In this document: positions 8,060 through 14,469 of the stretch, in pieces
Numbering within the stretch: the stretch's first letter is position 1
Layout: every line of letters begins with the position of its first letter
Assembly: GCA_947178465.1 (NCBI GenBank)
Contig: CAMWYL010000036.1
Location: 1-15,350, forward strand
Origin: an uncultured Lachnospiraceae bacterium
GTDB taxonomy: Bacteria > Bacillota > Clostridia > Lachnospirales > Lachnospiraceae
DNA length: 15,350 nucleotides
Direction of reading: 5' to 3'
The notes under the pieces: model-generated
Told to the model about the DNA's origin: nothing
The model's input: only the letters and a program-made list of their open reading frames with translations
Databases searched by the model: none
Translations under genes and position numbers: made by a program

Positions 8060-8986
8060 CTAATCTTCCTTAAATAATCTGCCAAAGAACTTCGAGAATG
8101 CGAATACCATCAACAGCAGTACCACGGATACGGCCGCTGCATAACCCATCTCGTAGCGCAGGAAACCATAGTCCTCAATATGATTGACAATCAGCTGACC
8201 TGCATAATTCGGCGTCGGGTTCGTTCCCGAAAGCTGTACGCCGATTGCACCGTTCTGGAAAGCGCCTACGATTGCCATAACCGCACCGAAGAGCATCTGC
8301 GGCTTCATCGTCGGTATCGTGATGTATATCATTTCCTGGAAGCGGTTCTTCACGCCGTCAATCGCCGCCGCCTCATAAATCTCCTCGTCTGCGTTCAGGA
8401 TTCCCGCAAGCATTGCCAGGAAACCCACGCCCATCGAAGACCACAGGGCAACGATAATGATAATCGGAAGCAAAAATCTTGCATCCACCAGCCAGATTAT
8501 CGGTGCGTCCAAAACACCAATCCGCATCAGAAAGCTGTTCAAATATCCCATCTGGTCACCGGAGAAGATAATCTTCCACAAAACGGTCATGGATACCGCG
8601 CCCGTCATACTCGGCGAATAGAAAATAACCGTCAAAATCGTACGCGGGATACTGCTGAGCTGCGCAAGGCACCACGCCACCAGAAACGAAAGGATATATC
8701 CGCCGGGACCCACGATAATCGCATAGATTATCGTATTCGGCAGTACCTTCTGCATAAAGATATCATCCGCCGTCAGAAGGTTTATGTAATTCAGAAAGCC
8801 CTTGAAGGTCGGCATCTGAATCGTATCGTAGCTTGTGAAGGACAGGCAGATTGCCACCACCATCGGGATAATGATAAAGATCGTAAACAATATGACGTAC
8901 GGCGCCAGAAAGGCATATGCGGCCTTATTTCCAAATTCTCTGCGCGCCGCCTTTGTTTTTCTTGGAGAAGTCGATTTCGCTGCCAT
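8060..8986 (-). CDS. Sugar ABC transporter permease, MalF type (first pair)
   Basis: This is a 308-residue permease subunit. The ATG at 8986 shares one base with the stop of the upstream gene (TAATG) and has AAGGAGGG 7 nt before it, so it should be translated in step with the binding protein. A basic cytoplasmic N-terminus (1-20) precedes membrane segments at about 22-48, 86-108, 116-140, 172-197, 231-248 and 277-297. The docking loop EAAAIDGVKNRFQEMIYITIP at 205-225 identifies the family. Residues AFLAPYVILFTIFIIIPM match the usual first helix of UgpA/MalF-like permeases. It acts with the MalG-type gene 13 nt downstream. No ATPase gene follows, as is common where a shared MsmK/MsmX-type ATPase serves several sugar importers. 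The substrate cannot be read from the permease. Confidence 0.94.
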   Translation of the reverse strand: MAAKSTSPRKTKAARREFGNKAAYAFLAPYVILFTIFIIIPMVVAICLSFTSYDTIQMPTFKGFLNYINLLTADDIFMQKVLPNTIIYAIIVGPGGYILSFLVAWCLAQLSSIPRTILTVIFYSPSMTGAVSMTVLWKIIFSGDQMGYLNSFLMRIGVLDAPIIWLVDARFLLPIIIIVALWSSMGVGFLAMLAGILNADEEIYEAAAIDGVKNRFQEMIYITIPTMKPQMLFGAVMAIVGAFQNGAIGVQLSGTNPTPNYAGQLIVNHIEDYGFLRYEMGYAAAVSVVLLLMVFAFSKFFGRLFKED

Positions 8987-11976
8987 TACTTACCCTCCTT
9001 ACATCTTTGTATGATTTCCTCAACCTTCGCAACCGTAGGTACTTCATACTCCTGAACCGTGACGCCATTCACGATATAGCCAAATTCCTCAAGCTTTCTC
9101 TGCGTCTCCCGCTTCACGCTCTTCTGCGCGTCGTCAAGCGCCTCCCGCACCGTGGAGCTTTTCGCACCAAGCACGACTACGTTGTACGCGTCCGAAAGCT
9201 CACGCTCCACCATGTAGCTCGCAAGCGCTCTGGGCGCCTCAAGCGTCCAAGTGAGCTGTTCAAGAATAACCTCTTTATCATCACTGTCCCACGGAAGCTG
9301 TGCGAAGGCCTCCGCGTTGGCTGTATTCCAATAATACTCATCGCCGTAGGTAATCTGGAGCCGCTGTCCGAACTCCGCCTGAACCTCCGCGCTCGACCAC
9401 CATTTCACGAACTCCCACGCCTGCTGTTCCCGCTCGGGCGTCGATTCAAAGAGGAAGGTTCCTTCCGCGCCGGCGGAGGAATAGCGCATCACTTCCCCGT
9501 TCTCATTCTTCACACCCGGGATTAAAGCCACGCCCCACGAGCCGTCGATTTCCGGCGCCGCGTTTGAAATCATATTATAATTACCGAAATCCGATATTCC
9601 AATCGGATAATCCCCGTTTCTGAAATGCTGGTAGAAATTTGGAACATCCTTCGGTAAATTGTATATTGTAAATAGATTTGTCAAGGTCGTAAAGCCCTCC
9701 ACAATCTCCTCGCTTGTCAGAGTCGCGTTATCCACGGTTCCGTCATAGAGACTGCCGCCGCTCTGGAACAAAATCGGCGTTGTGTCAAGGAAGGTCTTCA
9801 TACCGACCGTCCTCGCTGTCGGATAATAAAAATTCAACCCGCGCATCTGCAAATCCGGGAGCATCGCTTCCACATCCTCCAACGTGTCCGGTACTTCCAG
9901 TCCAAGCTTATCCAGAATGTCCTTGCGATAGAACATTACCTGGAAATTCATGGTCTCGGGAATAGCATAAATGCTGTCACCGATGACATACGGCATGATC
10001 ATTCCCGCGTTATACCGCTCCGCAACCTCCGCAAAATCCTCAAACTCGGTCAAATCCTTCAACGCGCCGCGAATACCCAGCTCAAACGGAATGGAATAAT
10101 TGACGCCGGTTGCGACATCCGGCGAATCTCCGGATGCGTTCGCGAGTACAAGCTTTGTCTGGTCCGGCATCAGCGAAAGGTCAACCTCGATTCCCGTCTG
10201 CGGGGTAAACTGCTCATTAATCATCAGCTGCATAATCTCAAGATGCTGTCTGGAGCGGTTCACGGATACCTGTAAATGCTCCGGATTGGTATTGGAAGAC
10301 GAATATGCCTGTTCTCCAAATGAAGTGAAAAATCTTACAAGGCCAAGCCATCCCTTGACAAAAATATTCTTATGCTTCGGTATTTGATTCTTGGCGCCCT
10401 CCTGATAAAGGTAAATGCTGTCCAGCGAAAAGTCATTTCCGTTCAGGCTGTCAATCAGATTCGCAAGATGCTGGTTGACGGAGGAGGTGCTGGTCGCAAG
10501 CTCATCCATTCTGTAAATCAACTCATCCGGCTTCTTCGCGAGACTTCTAAGCTGGTTTTCGGCAATGGTTACAGAGGAAAAGGCCGCAATCTTTCTCTTA
10601 TTGGGGTTGTAAACCTTGGCGTTCTCCATTACCCCGTTCAGCTCATCCGCCCATCCGATCAGAGTGTCACCGATTCCCGGGATATAGCTTTCCAGAGAGA
10701 AATCCCTGTATTTATCCTTGTTCGTTCCCGCAACTTTCGTTACCTCAAGCGAAAGGTCGTTGACTCTGCTCATAATCCGCTCAACGGTCTCAAGGGATTC
10801 CCGAATCGGTTCCATGCTGATCTGCATGGAGATTTCATGTGTCCCTGCCTCCAGCGGAATGCTGATTTTGTTGCCGTCCGCGTCCACCATCGTGTAAAGC
10901 TCATATTTTTTCTCATAGGCAAAAGCATGATTCTGAAAAGCGGCATTCGGAATCACACCGTCGATTTTTATATTCATAAATACCGGAAAGTCGGATTTCC
11001 CGCTTTGACTGTAGTGAAAGGCTATGTAATAATTTCCCGCTGTTTCCGCGGTAAAGGAATAGCTGATCTCCTGTCCGCCGTCGCTGAAGGAAGTGCTGTC
11101 AATCGTATTCATCACGCGCTTTGACGACTGATAAGGATAAAGGTCGGGGTCAAATTCACAGGCCGCATGAATTGCGGAATCATTTCTATAGGTAAAATCC
11201 TCCGCCTGAATCTCAATAAAGCCTTCTCCCGTGGCGGGCTCACTGCCTGTATACGCTGCTATCTGAGGCTTTGCGGTGAGCAAAACATTCCCCAACAGGA
11301 GCGTTCCCTCATTTAATTCGATGGAGATCGTGTTCTTCCCCTGCTGCAACTCGATTCCCAACGGCTCCGTGTATCTGCCGGTCGGATCCTGTACATATTT
11401 ACTCTGCCACTCGTACACCTTATCCGGCATACTGACAACCTCGTTGCCATAGCTGTCGTATACCTTATCCGGCTTGGCAACCCATTGGCTCTCAAGCGTC
11501 TGCTGGCGCATCTCATAAAACGGATATTCCCCGTTTACCATGATGCCCATCTCCACCGGAAGAATGGACGTGCTGTTGGCCAGATAATCCAAACGCATAT
11601 AATAAATTGCCGACTGCGGAACTTCCAGTTCCAACTGAACATATCCTTTTTCAGGAATTTCGAGAATCTTACTACTCTCCATGTAGTTCATGGAATCAGC
11701 CGTAAGCGCACCGTCACCGCTCTGATAAACGCTGCTGATATCATAAACGACATCCTGTCCCTGATATTCGGCCAGCGTATAACCCGCCCGGACCTTCGTA
11801 TAGCCGTTGTCCAGCCGCTCATTTCCATAGTCCTGTGTGACCATGCTGCTGCCGGATGCCGTCTGTGTGTCTGTCGCCTCGGCTCTCAGTTCCCCGTACG
11901 GAAGCAGTGACGCAATCACGCATACCGCCATACCAAGTGCTGCCGCCCGCTTTTTCCAATCCTTTCCTCTTCCCAT
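8986..11976 (-). CDS. Giant secreted solute-binding protein with N-terminal carbohydrate-binding-like modules
   Basis: The protein has 996 residues, about twice the length of an ordinary sugar-binding protein. Residues 1-34 form a signal peptide with a likely type I site (RAEA, then TDTQ). The only nearby Cys (Cys19) is inside the hydrophobic core in the context GMAVC, which is not a lipobox, so no lipid anchor is expected. Residues 45-240 are a beta-rich module. Residues 250-395 form a second one opening with FIEIQAEDF, like the I-x-AED start of CBM6/CBM35-type modules. Residues 410-560 are mostly helical. The binding-protein fold runs from about 570 to the end (NRSRQHLEIMQLMINEQF, TGIEVDLSLMPDQ, FYRKDILDKLGL, WEFVKWWSS). 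The ATG at 11976 has only a weak AAAGG ribosome site. It is the first gene of the operon and probably captures a large or complex glycan for the permease pair that follows. Surface retention must come from some other contact. Confidence 0.88.
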   Translation of the reverse strand: MGRGKDWKKRAAALGMAVCVIASLLPYGELRAEATDTQTASGSSMVTQDYGNERLDNGYTKVRAGYTLAEYQGQDVVYDISSVYQSGDGALTADSMNYMESSKILEIPEKGYVQLELEVPQSAIYYMRLDYLANSTSILPVEMGIMVNGEYPFYEMRQQTLESQWVAKPDKVYDSYGNEVVSMPDKVYEWQSKYVQDPTGRYTEPLGIELQQGKNTISIELNEGTLLLGNVLLTAKPQIAAYTGSEPATGEGFIEIQAEDFTYRNDSAIHAACEFDPDLYPYQSSKRVMNTIDSTSFSDGGQEISYSFTAETAGNYYIAFHYSQSGKSDFPVFMNIKIDGVIPNAAFQNHAFAYEKKYELYTMVDADGNKISIPLEAGTHEISMQISMEPIRESLETVERIMSRVNDLSLEVTKVAGTNKDKYRDFSLESYIPGIGDTLIGWADELNGVMENAKVYNPNKRKIAAFSSVTIAENQLRSLAKKPDELIYRMDELATSTSSVNQHLANLIDSLNGNDFSLDSIYLYQEGAKNQIPKHKNIFVKGWLGLVRFFTSFGEQAYSSSNTNPEHLQVSVNRSRQHLEIMQLMINEQFTPQTGIEVDLSLMPDQTKLVLANASGDSPDVATGVNYSIPFELGIRGALKDLTEFEDFAEVAERYNAGMIMPYVIGDSIYAIPETMNFQVMFYRKDILDKLGLEVPDTLEDVEAMLPDLQMRGLNFYYPTARTVGMKTFLDTTPILFQSGGSLYDGTVDNATLTSEEIVEGFTTLTNLFTIYNLPKDVPNFYQHFRNGDYPIGISDFGNYNMISNAAPEIDGSWGVALIPGVKNENGEVMRYSSAGAEGTFLFESTPEREQQAWEFVKWWSSAEVQAEFGQRLQITYGDEYYWNTANAEAFAQLPWDSDDKEVILEQLTWTLEAPRALASYMVERELSDAYNVVVLGAKSSTVREALDDAQKSVKRETQRKLEEFGYIVNGVTVQEYEVPTVAKVEEIIQRCKEGK

Positions 11977-12009
11977 GATGACCCAACCTTTCTTTACATA
12001 AAAGTTTTT

Positions 12010-12038
12010 CGTATAAATTTTATATCATCAATTTTCAA
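12010..12038 (-). promoter_or_regulatory. Candidate proximal promoter of the transporter operon
   Basis: On the minus strand, TTGAAA (12038-12033), a 17-base spacer and TATACG (12015-12010) would start transcription near 12003, about 27 nt before the ATG at 11976. A 13-base AT palindrome, TATAAA-T-TTTATA (12012-12024), overlaps the -10 region and could be a regulator site. The whole area is very AT-rich, so chance matches are likely. Confidence 0.45.
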
Positions 12039-12111
12039 TTATATTTCTGTATTGGTGTATCTGTTCATTTTAATTTTGGCTTAAATATTTTAGTTTTCCC
12101 TCACATATTAA

Positions 12112-12138
12112 ATTACACCTTCCCGGTGAAAAAGTCAA
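12112..12138 (-). promoter_or_regulatory. Candidate distal promoter of the transporter operon
   Basis: On the minus strand, TTGACT (12138-12133) is followed after 15 bases by TGTAAT (12117-12112). Both hexamers are good but the spacer is short, as in promoters that depend on or are altered by a bound regulator. An inverted repeat occupies the spacer, which supports a control role. The leader would be about 130 nt. Confidence 0.4.
12113..12131. promoter_or_regulatory. Candidate operator A (inverted repeat in the distal promoter)
   Basis: TTACACC-TTCCC-GGTGAAA: seven-base arms with one mismatch around a five-base centre, lying between the -35 and -10 hexamers of the distal operon promoter. It is the more compelling of two related repeats upstream of the operon. 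The divergent ArsR-type regulator is the natural candidate to bind it, by inference from position. Confidence 0.45.
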
Positions 12139-12165
12139 CCTGTAAGTTATCCCCTTTTTGTGATA

Positions 12166-12184
12166 TTTTACACCAAAGTGAAAA
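12166..12184. promoter_or_regulatory. Candidate operator B (related inverted repeat)
   Basis: TTTTACAC-CAAA-GTGAAAA carries the same half-sites (TTACACC and GTGAAAA) as operator A but with a shorter centre. The two centres lie about 53 bases apart, close to five helical turns, so two bound dimers would face the same side of the DNA. Confidence 0.35.
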
Positions 12185-12290
12185 CCTTTTACAAGACTTT
12201 ATGGCAGTTTTCCTCTTTGTACCAAATTTCCCTCTTTCCTTTTGTGCATTATTTACAATGTCATTTTTTCCGTTTCCATACTTTTCTTTT

Positions 12291-12309
12291 ATTTACATGT
12301 ATTTACATG
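12291..12309. repeat. Short tandem direct repeat in the divergent spacer
   Basis: ATTTACATG occurs at 12291-12299 and again at 12301-12309, a ten-base period. It lies between the two divergent promoters. It could be a site for a regulator binding on one face of the DNA, or a chance product of AT-rich sequence. Confidence 0.35.
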
Positions 12310-12310
12310 G

Positions 12311-12354
12311 AATCCGCCCGTTTCTCCCACTGCGGGGTAAAAGACAGGCGGATT
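12311..12354. repeat. GC-rich hairpin in the AT-rich divergent spacer
   Basis: AATCCGCC (12311-12318) pairs perfectly with GGCGGATT (12347-12354). Inside it, CCC (12326-12328) can pair with the GGGG at 12333-12336. No T-run follows on either strand, so it is not a standard terminator. It lies outside both predicted transcripts. Its function is unknown. Confidence 0.4.
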
Positions 12355-12384
12355 GGTTTCGTCTGACGATTCATTATTTTAATA

Positions 12385-12413
12385 TTGACTTTAATTTTAT
12401 CAATTACTATACT
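12385..12413 (+). promoter_or_regulatory. Sigma-A-type promoter for the ArsR-family regulator
   Basis: TTGACT (12385-12390), a 17-base spacer and TATACT (12408-12413) give two hexamers each one base from consensus at ideal spacing. Transcription would start near 12420, leaving a leader of about 105 nt before the ATG at 12526. This start point also argues that the ATG at 12448 is untranslated or weak. The leader holds a 6-bp inverted repeat (12465-12470 with 12500-12505) of uncertain meaning. Confidence 0.75.
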
Positions 12414-12525
12414 TTACATATAAGATGAACAAATAACTTTTTCACATATGAGATTTGTGTCTTCGCGCACCCGGCACACGTCCGTTATGCACAAAATACG
12501 TGCGCAGAAATGGAGCTGTACTGTT

Positions 12526-13455
12526 ATGTTATATTTTCGCTCGATAGGCGATGCTGAGAATGTCTTTAAGGCGCTCAGCACTCCTATGCGTGTCAAAATA
12601 ATGGAAATGATATATCAGAACGATTCACTTAGCATGAATGACCTTGCTGAGGCACTGGGCCTTACAAACGGCGCGATTTCAATGCATGTAAACAAGCTTC
12701 AGGAGGCAGGGCTTATCCGCATCAAAATCACCTCCGGCAAGCGCGGCACCATGAAAATCATACGCCCGCGCTACGACAGGCTGATGATCGACCTCGCACC
12801 GATAAAGGAAGCAAGACATTGCTACATCGACGATATCCGGGTAGGCTATTATACCGCCTGCCACGGTACGCCTACCTGCGGCCTTGCCACCAATCGGGAG
12901 ATCATCGGTTCTCTGGACGACCCGCGGGTATTTTCGTTTCCCGACCGCTTTCAGGCGGGTATTCTCTGGTTTTCCAGCGGCTTTGTGGAATACAACCTTC
13001 CGAACCATTTACAGGCAGGTCAGACGCTGACCGAGCTTCAGATTTCCTTTGAAATCTCTTCGGAATGCCCCGATACCAATGAGGATTATCCTTCCGATAT
13101 CCACTTCTCGATAAACGGCATTCCTATCGGTATGTGGATCAGCCCCGGCGATTACGGCGGAAGAAGCGGTTATGTGTCTCCTCAGTGGTGGCCGGAACCG
13201 CTCAATCAGTATGGGCTGCTAAAGACATTGATCATCAACAACGAGGGCTGTTTTATGGATGGCACAAATAAGCTTTCCGATACCACCATCCGGGATTTGA
13301 ATATTGATTATAACAGCTATATCACTTTCCGCATTGAGGTGCCGAAGGATACGACAAACTGTGGCGGCTGTACGCTCTTCGGGGAGGATTTCGGCGACCA
13401 CAATCAGGCTATCCGGATAAAAGCATATTATGATGAGGAGAATGAGACAGTTTAG
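12526..13455 (+). CDS. ArsR-family winged-helix regulator with large C-terminal beta-rich domain
   Basis: I prefer the ATG at 12526 (309 residues): a TGGAG lies 10 nt upstream, and the protein then begins 12 residues before the winged helix, as is usual. An ATG at 12448 would add 26 residues that fit no domain and has no ribosome site. Residues 12-79 are the helix-turn-helix (VFKALSTPMRVKIMEMI; recognition helix about 47-64 in TNGAISMHVNKLQEAGLI). The metal-binding ELCVC motif of classical ArsR sensors is absent (SLSMNDLAEAL instead). Residues 96-303 form an unrelated beta-rich domain with VGYYTACHGTPTCGLA, GILWFSSGFVEY, SPQWWPEP and GCTLFGEDFGDHNQ. Aromatic-rich strands of this kind suggest a jelly-roll-like ligand-binding domain. 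It is divergent from the transporter operon and most likely controls it in response to a sugar. Whether it activates or represses is not shown. Confidence 0.88.
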   Translation: MLYFRSIGDAENVFKALSTPMRVKIMEMIYQNDSLSMNDLAEALGLTNGAISMHVNKLQEAGLIRIKITSGKRGTMKIIRPRYDRLMIDLAPIKEARHCYIDDIRVGYYTACHGTPTCGLATNREIIGSLDDPRVFSFPDRFQAGILWFSSGFVEYNLPNHLQAGQTLTELQISFEISSECPDTNEDYPSDIHFSINGIPIGMWISPGDYGGRSGYVSPQWWPEPLNQYGLLKTLIINNEGCFMDGTNKLSDTTIRDLNIDYNSYITFRIEVPKDTTNCGGCTLFGEDFGDHNQAIRIKAYYDEENETV

Positions 13456-13471
13456 ATTTGAGTATAAAAAA

Positions 13472-13493
13472 ACGCAAGCTCGGCAGCTTGCGT
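13472..13493 (-). terminator. Second intrinsic terminator downstream of uppP
   Basis: A perfect 9-bp stem (ACGCAAGCT with AGCTTGCGT) around a four-base loop is followed on the minus strand by seven T residues, starting within the run at 13466-13472. It would act as a backup behind the uppP terminator and keep that transcript from running into the regulator gene as antisense. On the plus strand there is no T-run after it, so it is not a standard terminator for the regulator. Confidence 0.75.
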
Positions 13494-13495
13494 TC

Positions 13496-13529
13496 AAAGA
13501 ATTTATGACGCAGGCGCCATAAATTCTTT
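13496..13529. repeat. Perfect 12-bp inverted repeat in the convergent spacer
   Basis: AAAGAATTTATG (13496-13507) and CATAAATTCTTT (13518-13529) are exact complements around the ten-base GC-rich loop ACGCAGGCGC. It sits between two terminator hairpins, and the downstream arm ends in a TTCTTTCTT stretch, so it may help stop the plus-strand regulator transcript. An AT-rich stem with a GC-rich loop is the reverse of a typical terminator. Confidence 0.55.
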
Positions 13530-13560
13530 CTTAAATGATTTACGCTATCGCAATTTCTTA

Positions 13561-13603
13561 TTGAAAAAAAAGGTGCTTCGGGTCAAAAAACCAAGCACCT
13601 TTT
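13561..13603 (-). terminator. Intrinsic terminator of uppP (possibly bidirectional)
   Basis: Beginning 9 bases after the uppP stop, AAGCACC (13593-13599) pairs with GGTGCTT (13572-13578). The stem extends inward by GGT/ACC past a single bulged base and is followed on the minus strand by eight T residues. The flanking A and T runs also pair, so the same element could stop the convergent regulator transcript, with a weaker TTTTCCT tail on the plus strand. Confidence 0.85.
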
Positions 13604-13611
13604 CCTCAATC

Positions 13612-14448
13612 CTACACCGTAATCACACCGCTAAGTCCGAGCGCGATAACGATTGCCCCCAATATAATCCGGTACCATCCGAACACCTGAAAATCATGCT
13701 TCTTGATATAATCCATCAGAAAGCGGATGACAAACACGGATACCACAAACGCCACCACCATCCCAAGTACGAGAATGCCGATCTCATCACCGGTAAAGTG
13801 CGCGCCGAATTTCAGCAGCTTGAGCAGGCTCGCACCGAACATCACCGGTATCGCAAGGAAAAAAGTAAACTCTGCCGCCACGCTTCTTGACACGCCAATC
13901 AGCAACGCGCCGACAATGGTTGCACCGGACCTTGAGGTTCCGGGGAAAATTGCCGCAATTAACTGAAATACCCCGATAATCAACGCAGTTTGGAAGGTAA
14001 TATCCGCCAAAGAATTTACCTTCGCCGTCTTCCCCTTATTGGCGCGCTCCACAATAATAAACGCAACGCCAAAGATAATCAACGCAAGGGCCACCGGTAT
14101 CGCATGATAAAACAGCGCCTCGAAGGTCTCGTCAAACAAAAGCCCTACCACTGCTGCCGGAACACATGCCACGACAATCTTCAACCACAGCAGTATCTTA
14201 TCCGTTTCAATAACGGGCTTTGTTTTGTCCTTGAACTGAAACGGAAAAATCTTGTTCCAAAACAATATGACAACCGCCATAATTGCCCCAAGCTGTATCA
14301 CCACAAGAAACATTTCCCAAAACTCCGGACGGCAGTTCAGACTGATAAACGAATCCAGAATGATCATATGGCCCGTACTGCTGACAGGCAGCCACTCCGT
14401 AATACCCTCGACAATCCCGAAAAGTACCACTTTCAAAATTTCCAACAT
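13612..14448 (-). CDS. uppP: Undecaprenyl-diphosphatase (BacA/UppP family)
   Basis: This membrane enzyme removes a phosphate from undecaprenyl diphosphate, recycling the lipid carrier for peptidoglycan and other wall polymers. Overproduction gives bacitracin resistance in known cases. The ATG at 14448 (AGAGGA 8 nt upstream) gives 278 residues, a normal length. A longer frame from a TTG at 14463 would add five residues. Both family signatures are present: EGITEWLPVSSTGH at residues 14-27 and PGTSRSG at 169-175, which contains the conserved catalytic-region Arg. About seven to eight hydrophobic segments follow the family pattern. It lies 21 nt after the patatin-like gene, so the two are probably co-transcribed, and an intrinsic terminator follows directly. 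It has no visible tie to the sugar-uptake operon. Confidence 0.97.
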   Translation of the reverse strand: MLEILKVVLFGIVEGITEWLPVSSTGHMIILDSFISLNCRPEFWEMFLVVIQLGAIMAVVILFWNKIFPFQFKDKTKPVIETDKILLWLKIVVACVPAAVVGLLFDETFEALFYHAIPVALALIIFGVAFIIVERANKGKTAKVNSLADITFQTALIIGVFQLIAAIFPGTSRSGATIVGALLIGVSRSVAAEFTFFLAIPVMFGASLLKLLKFGAHFTGDEIGILVLGMVVAFVVSVFVIRFLMDYIKKHDFQVFGWYRIILGAIVIALGLSGVITV

Positions 14449-14469
14449 AGCCGTTCCTCTCAATCCTTC

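Larger units (their letters stand above)
11977..12525. other. Divergent control region between operon and regulator
   Basis: This gene-free stretch of about 550 bases is strongly AT-rich compared with the flanking genes, apart from a GC island at 12311-12354. It holds one good plus-strand promoter, two candidate minus-strand promoters, two related inverted repeats and a short direct repeat. Small open frames in it (for example from 12126) lack ribosome sites and overlap the promoters, so I do not call them genes. Confidence 0.7.

Noticed and set aside
1830..8986. Recent duplication of a whole importer
   Set aside because: The two permease pairs differ in length, tails and sequence, including the docking loops, and the binding proteins have different architectures, so they are at best ancient paralogues.
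12257..12277. Possible catabolite-repression (cre-like) site on the minus strand, TGGAAACGGAAAAA
   Set aside because: It has three mismatches to the cre consensus and no dyad symmetry on the right side.
12126..12428. Open frame of 100 codons in the divergent spacer
   Set aside because: It starts at a GTG with no ribosome site, reads through the regulator promoter and encodes a Phe-rich sequence expected from AT-rich DNA.
12448..12525. Extra 26 N-terminal residues of the ArsR-type regulator
   Set aside because: There is no ribosome site before the ATG at 12448, the added residues fit no domain, and the ATG at 12526 has a reasonable site.
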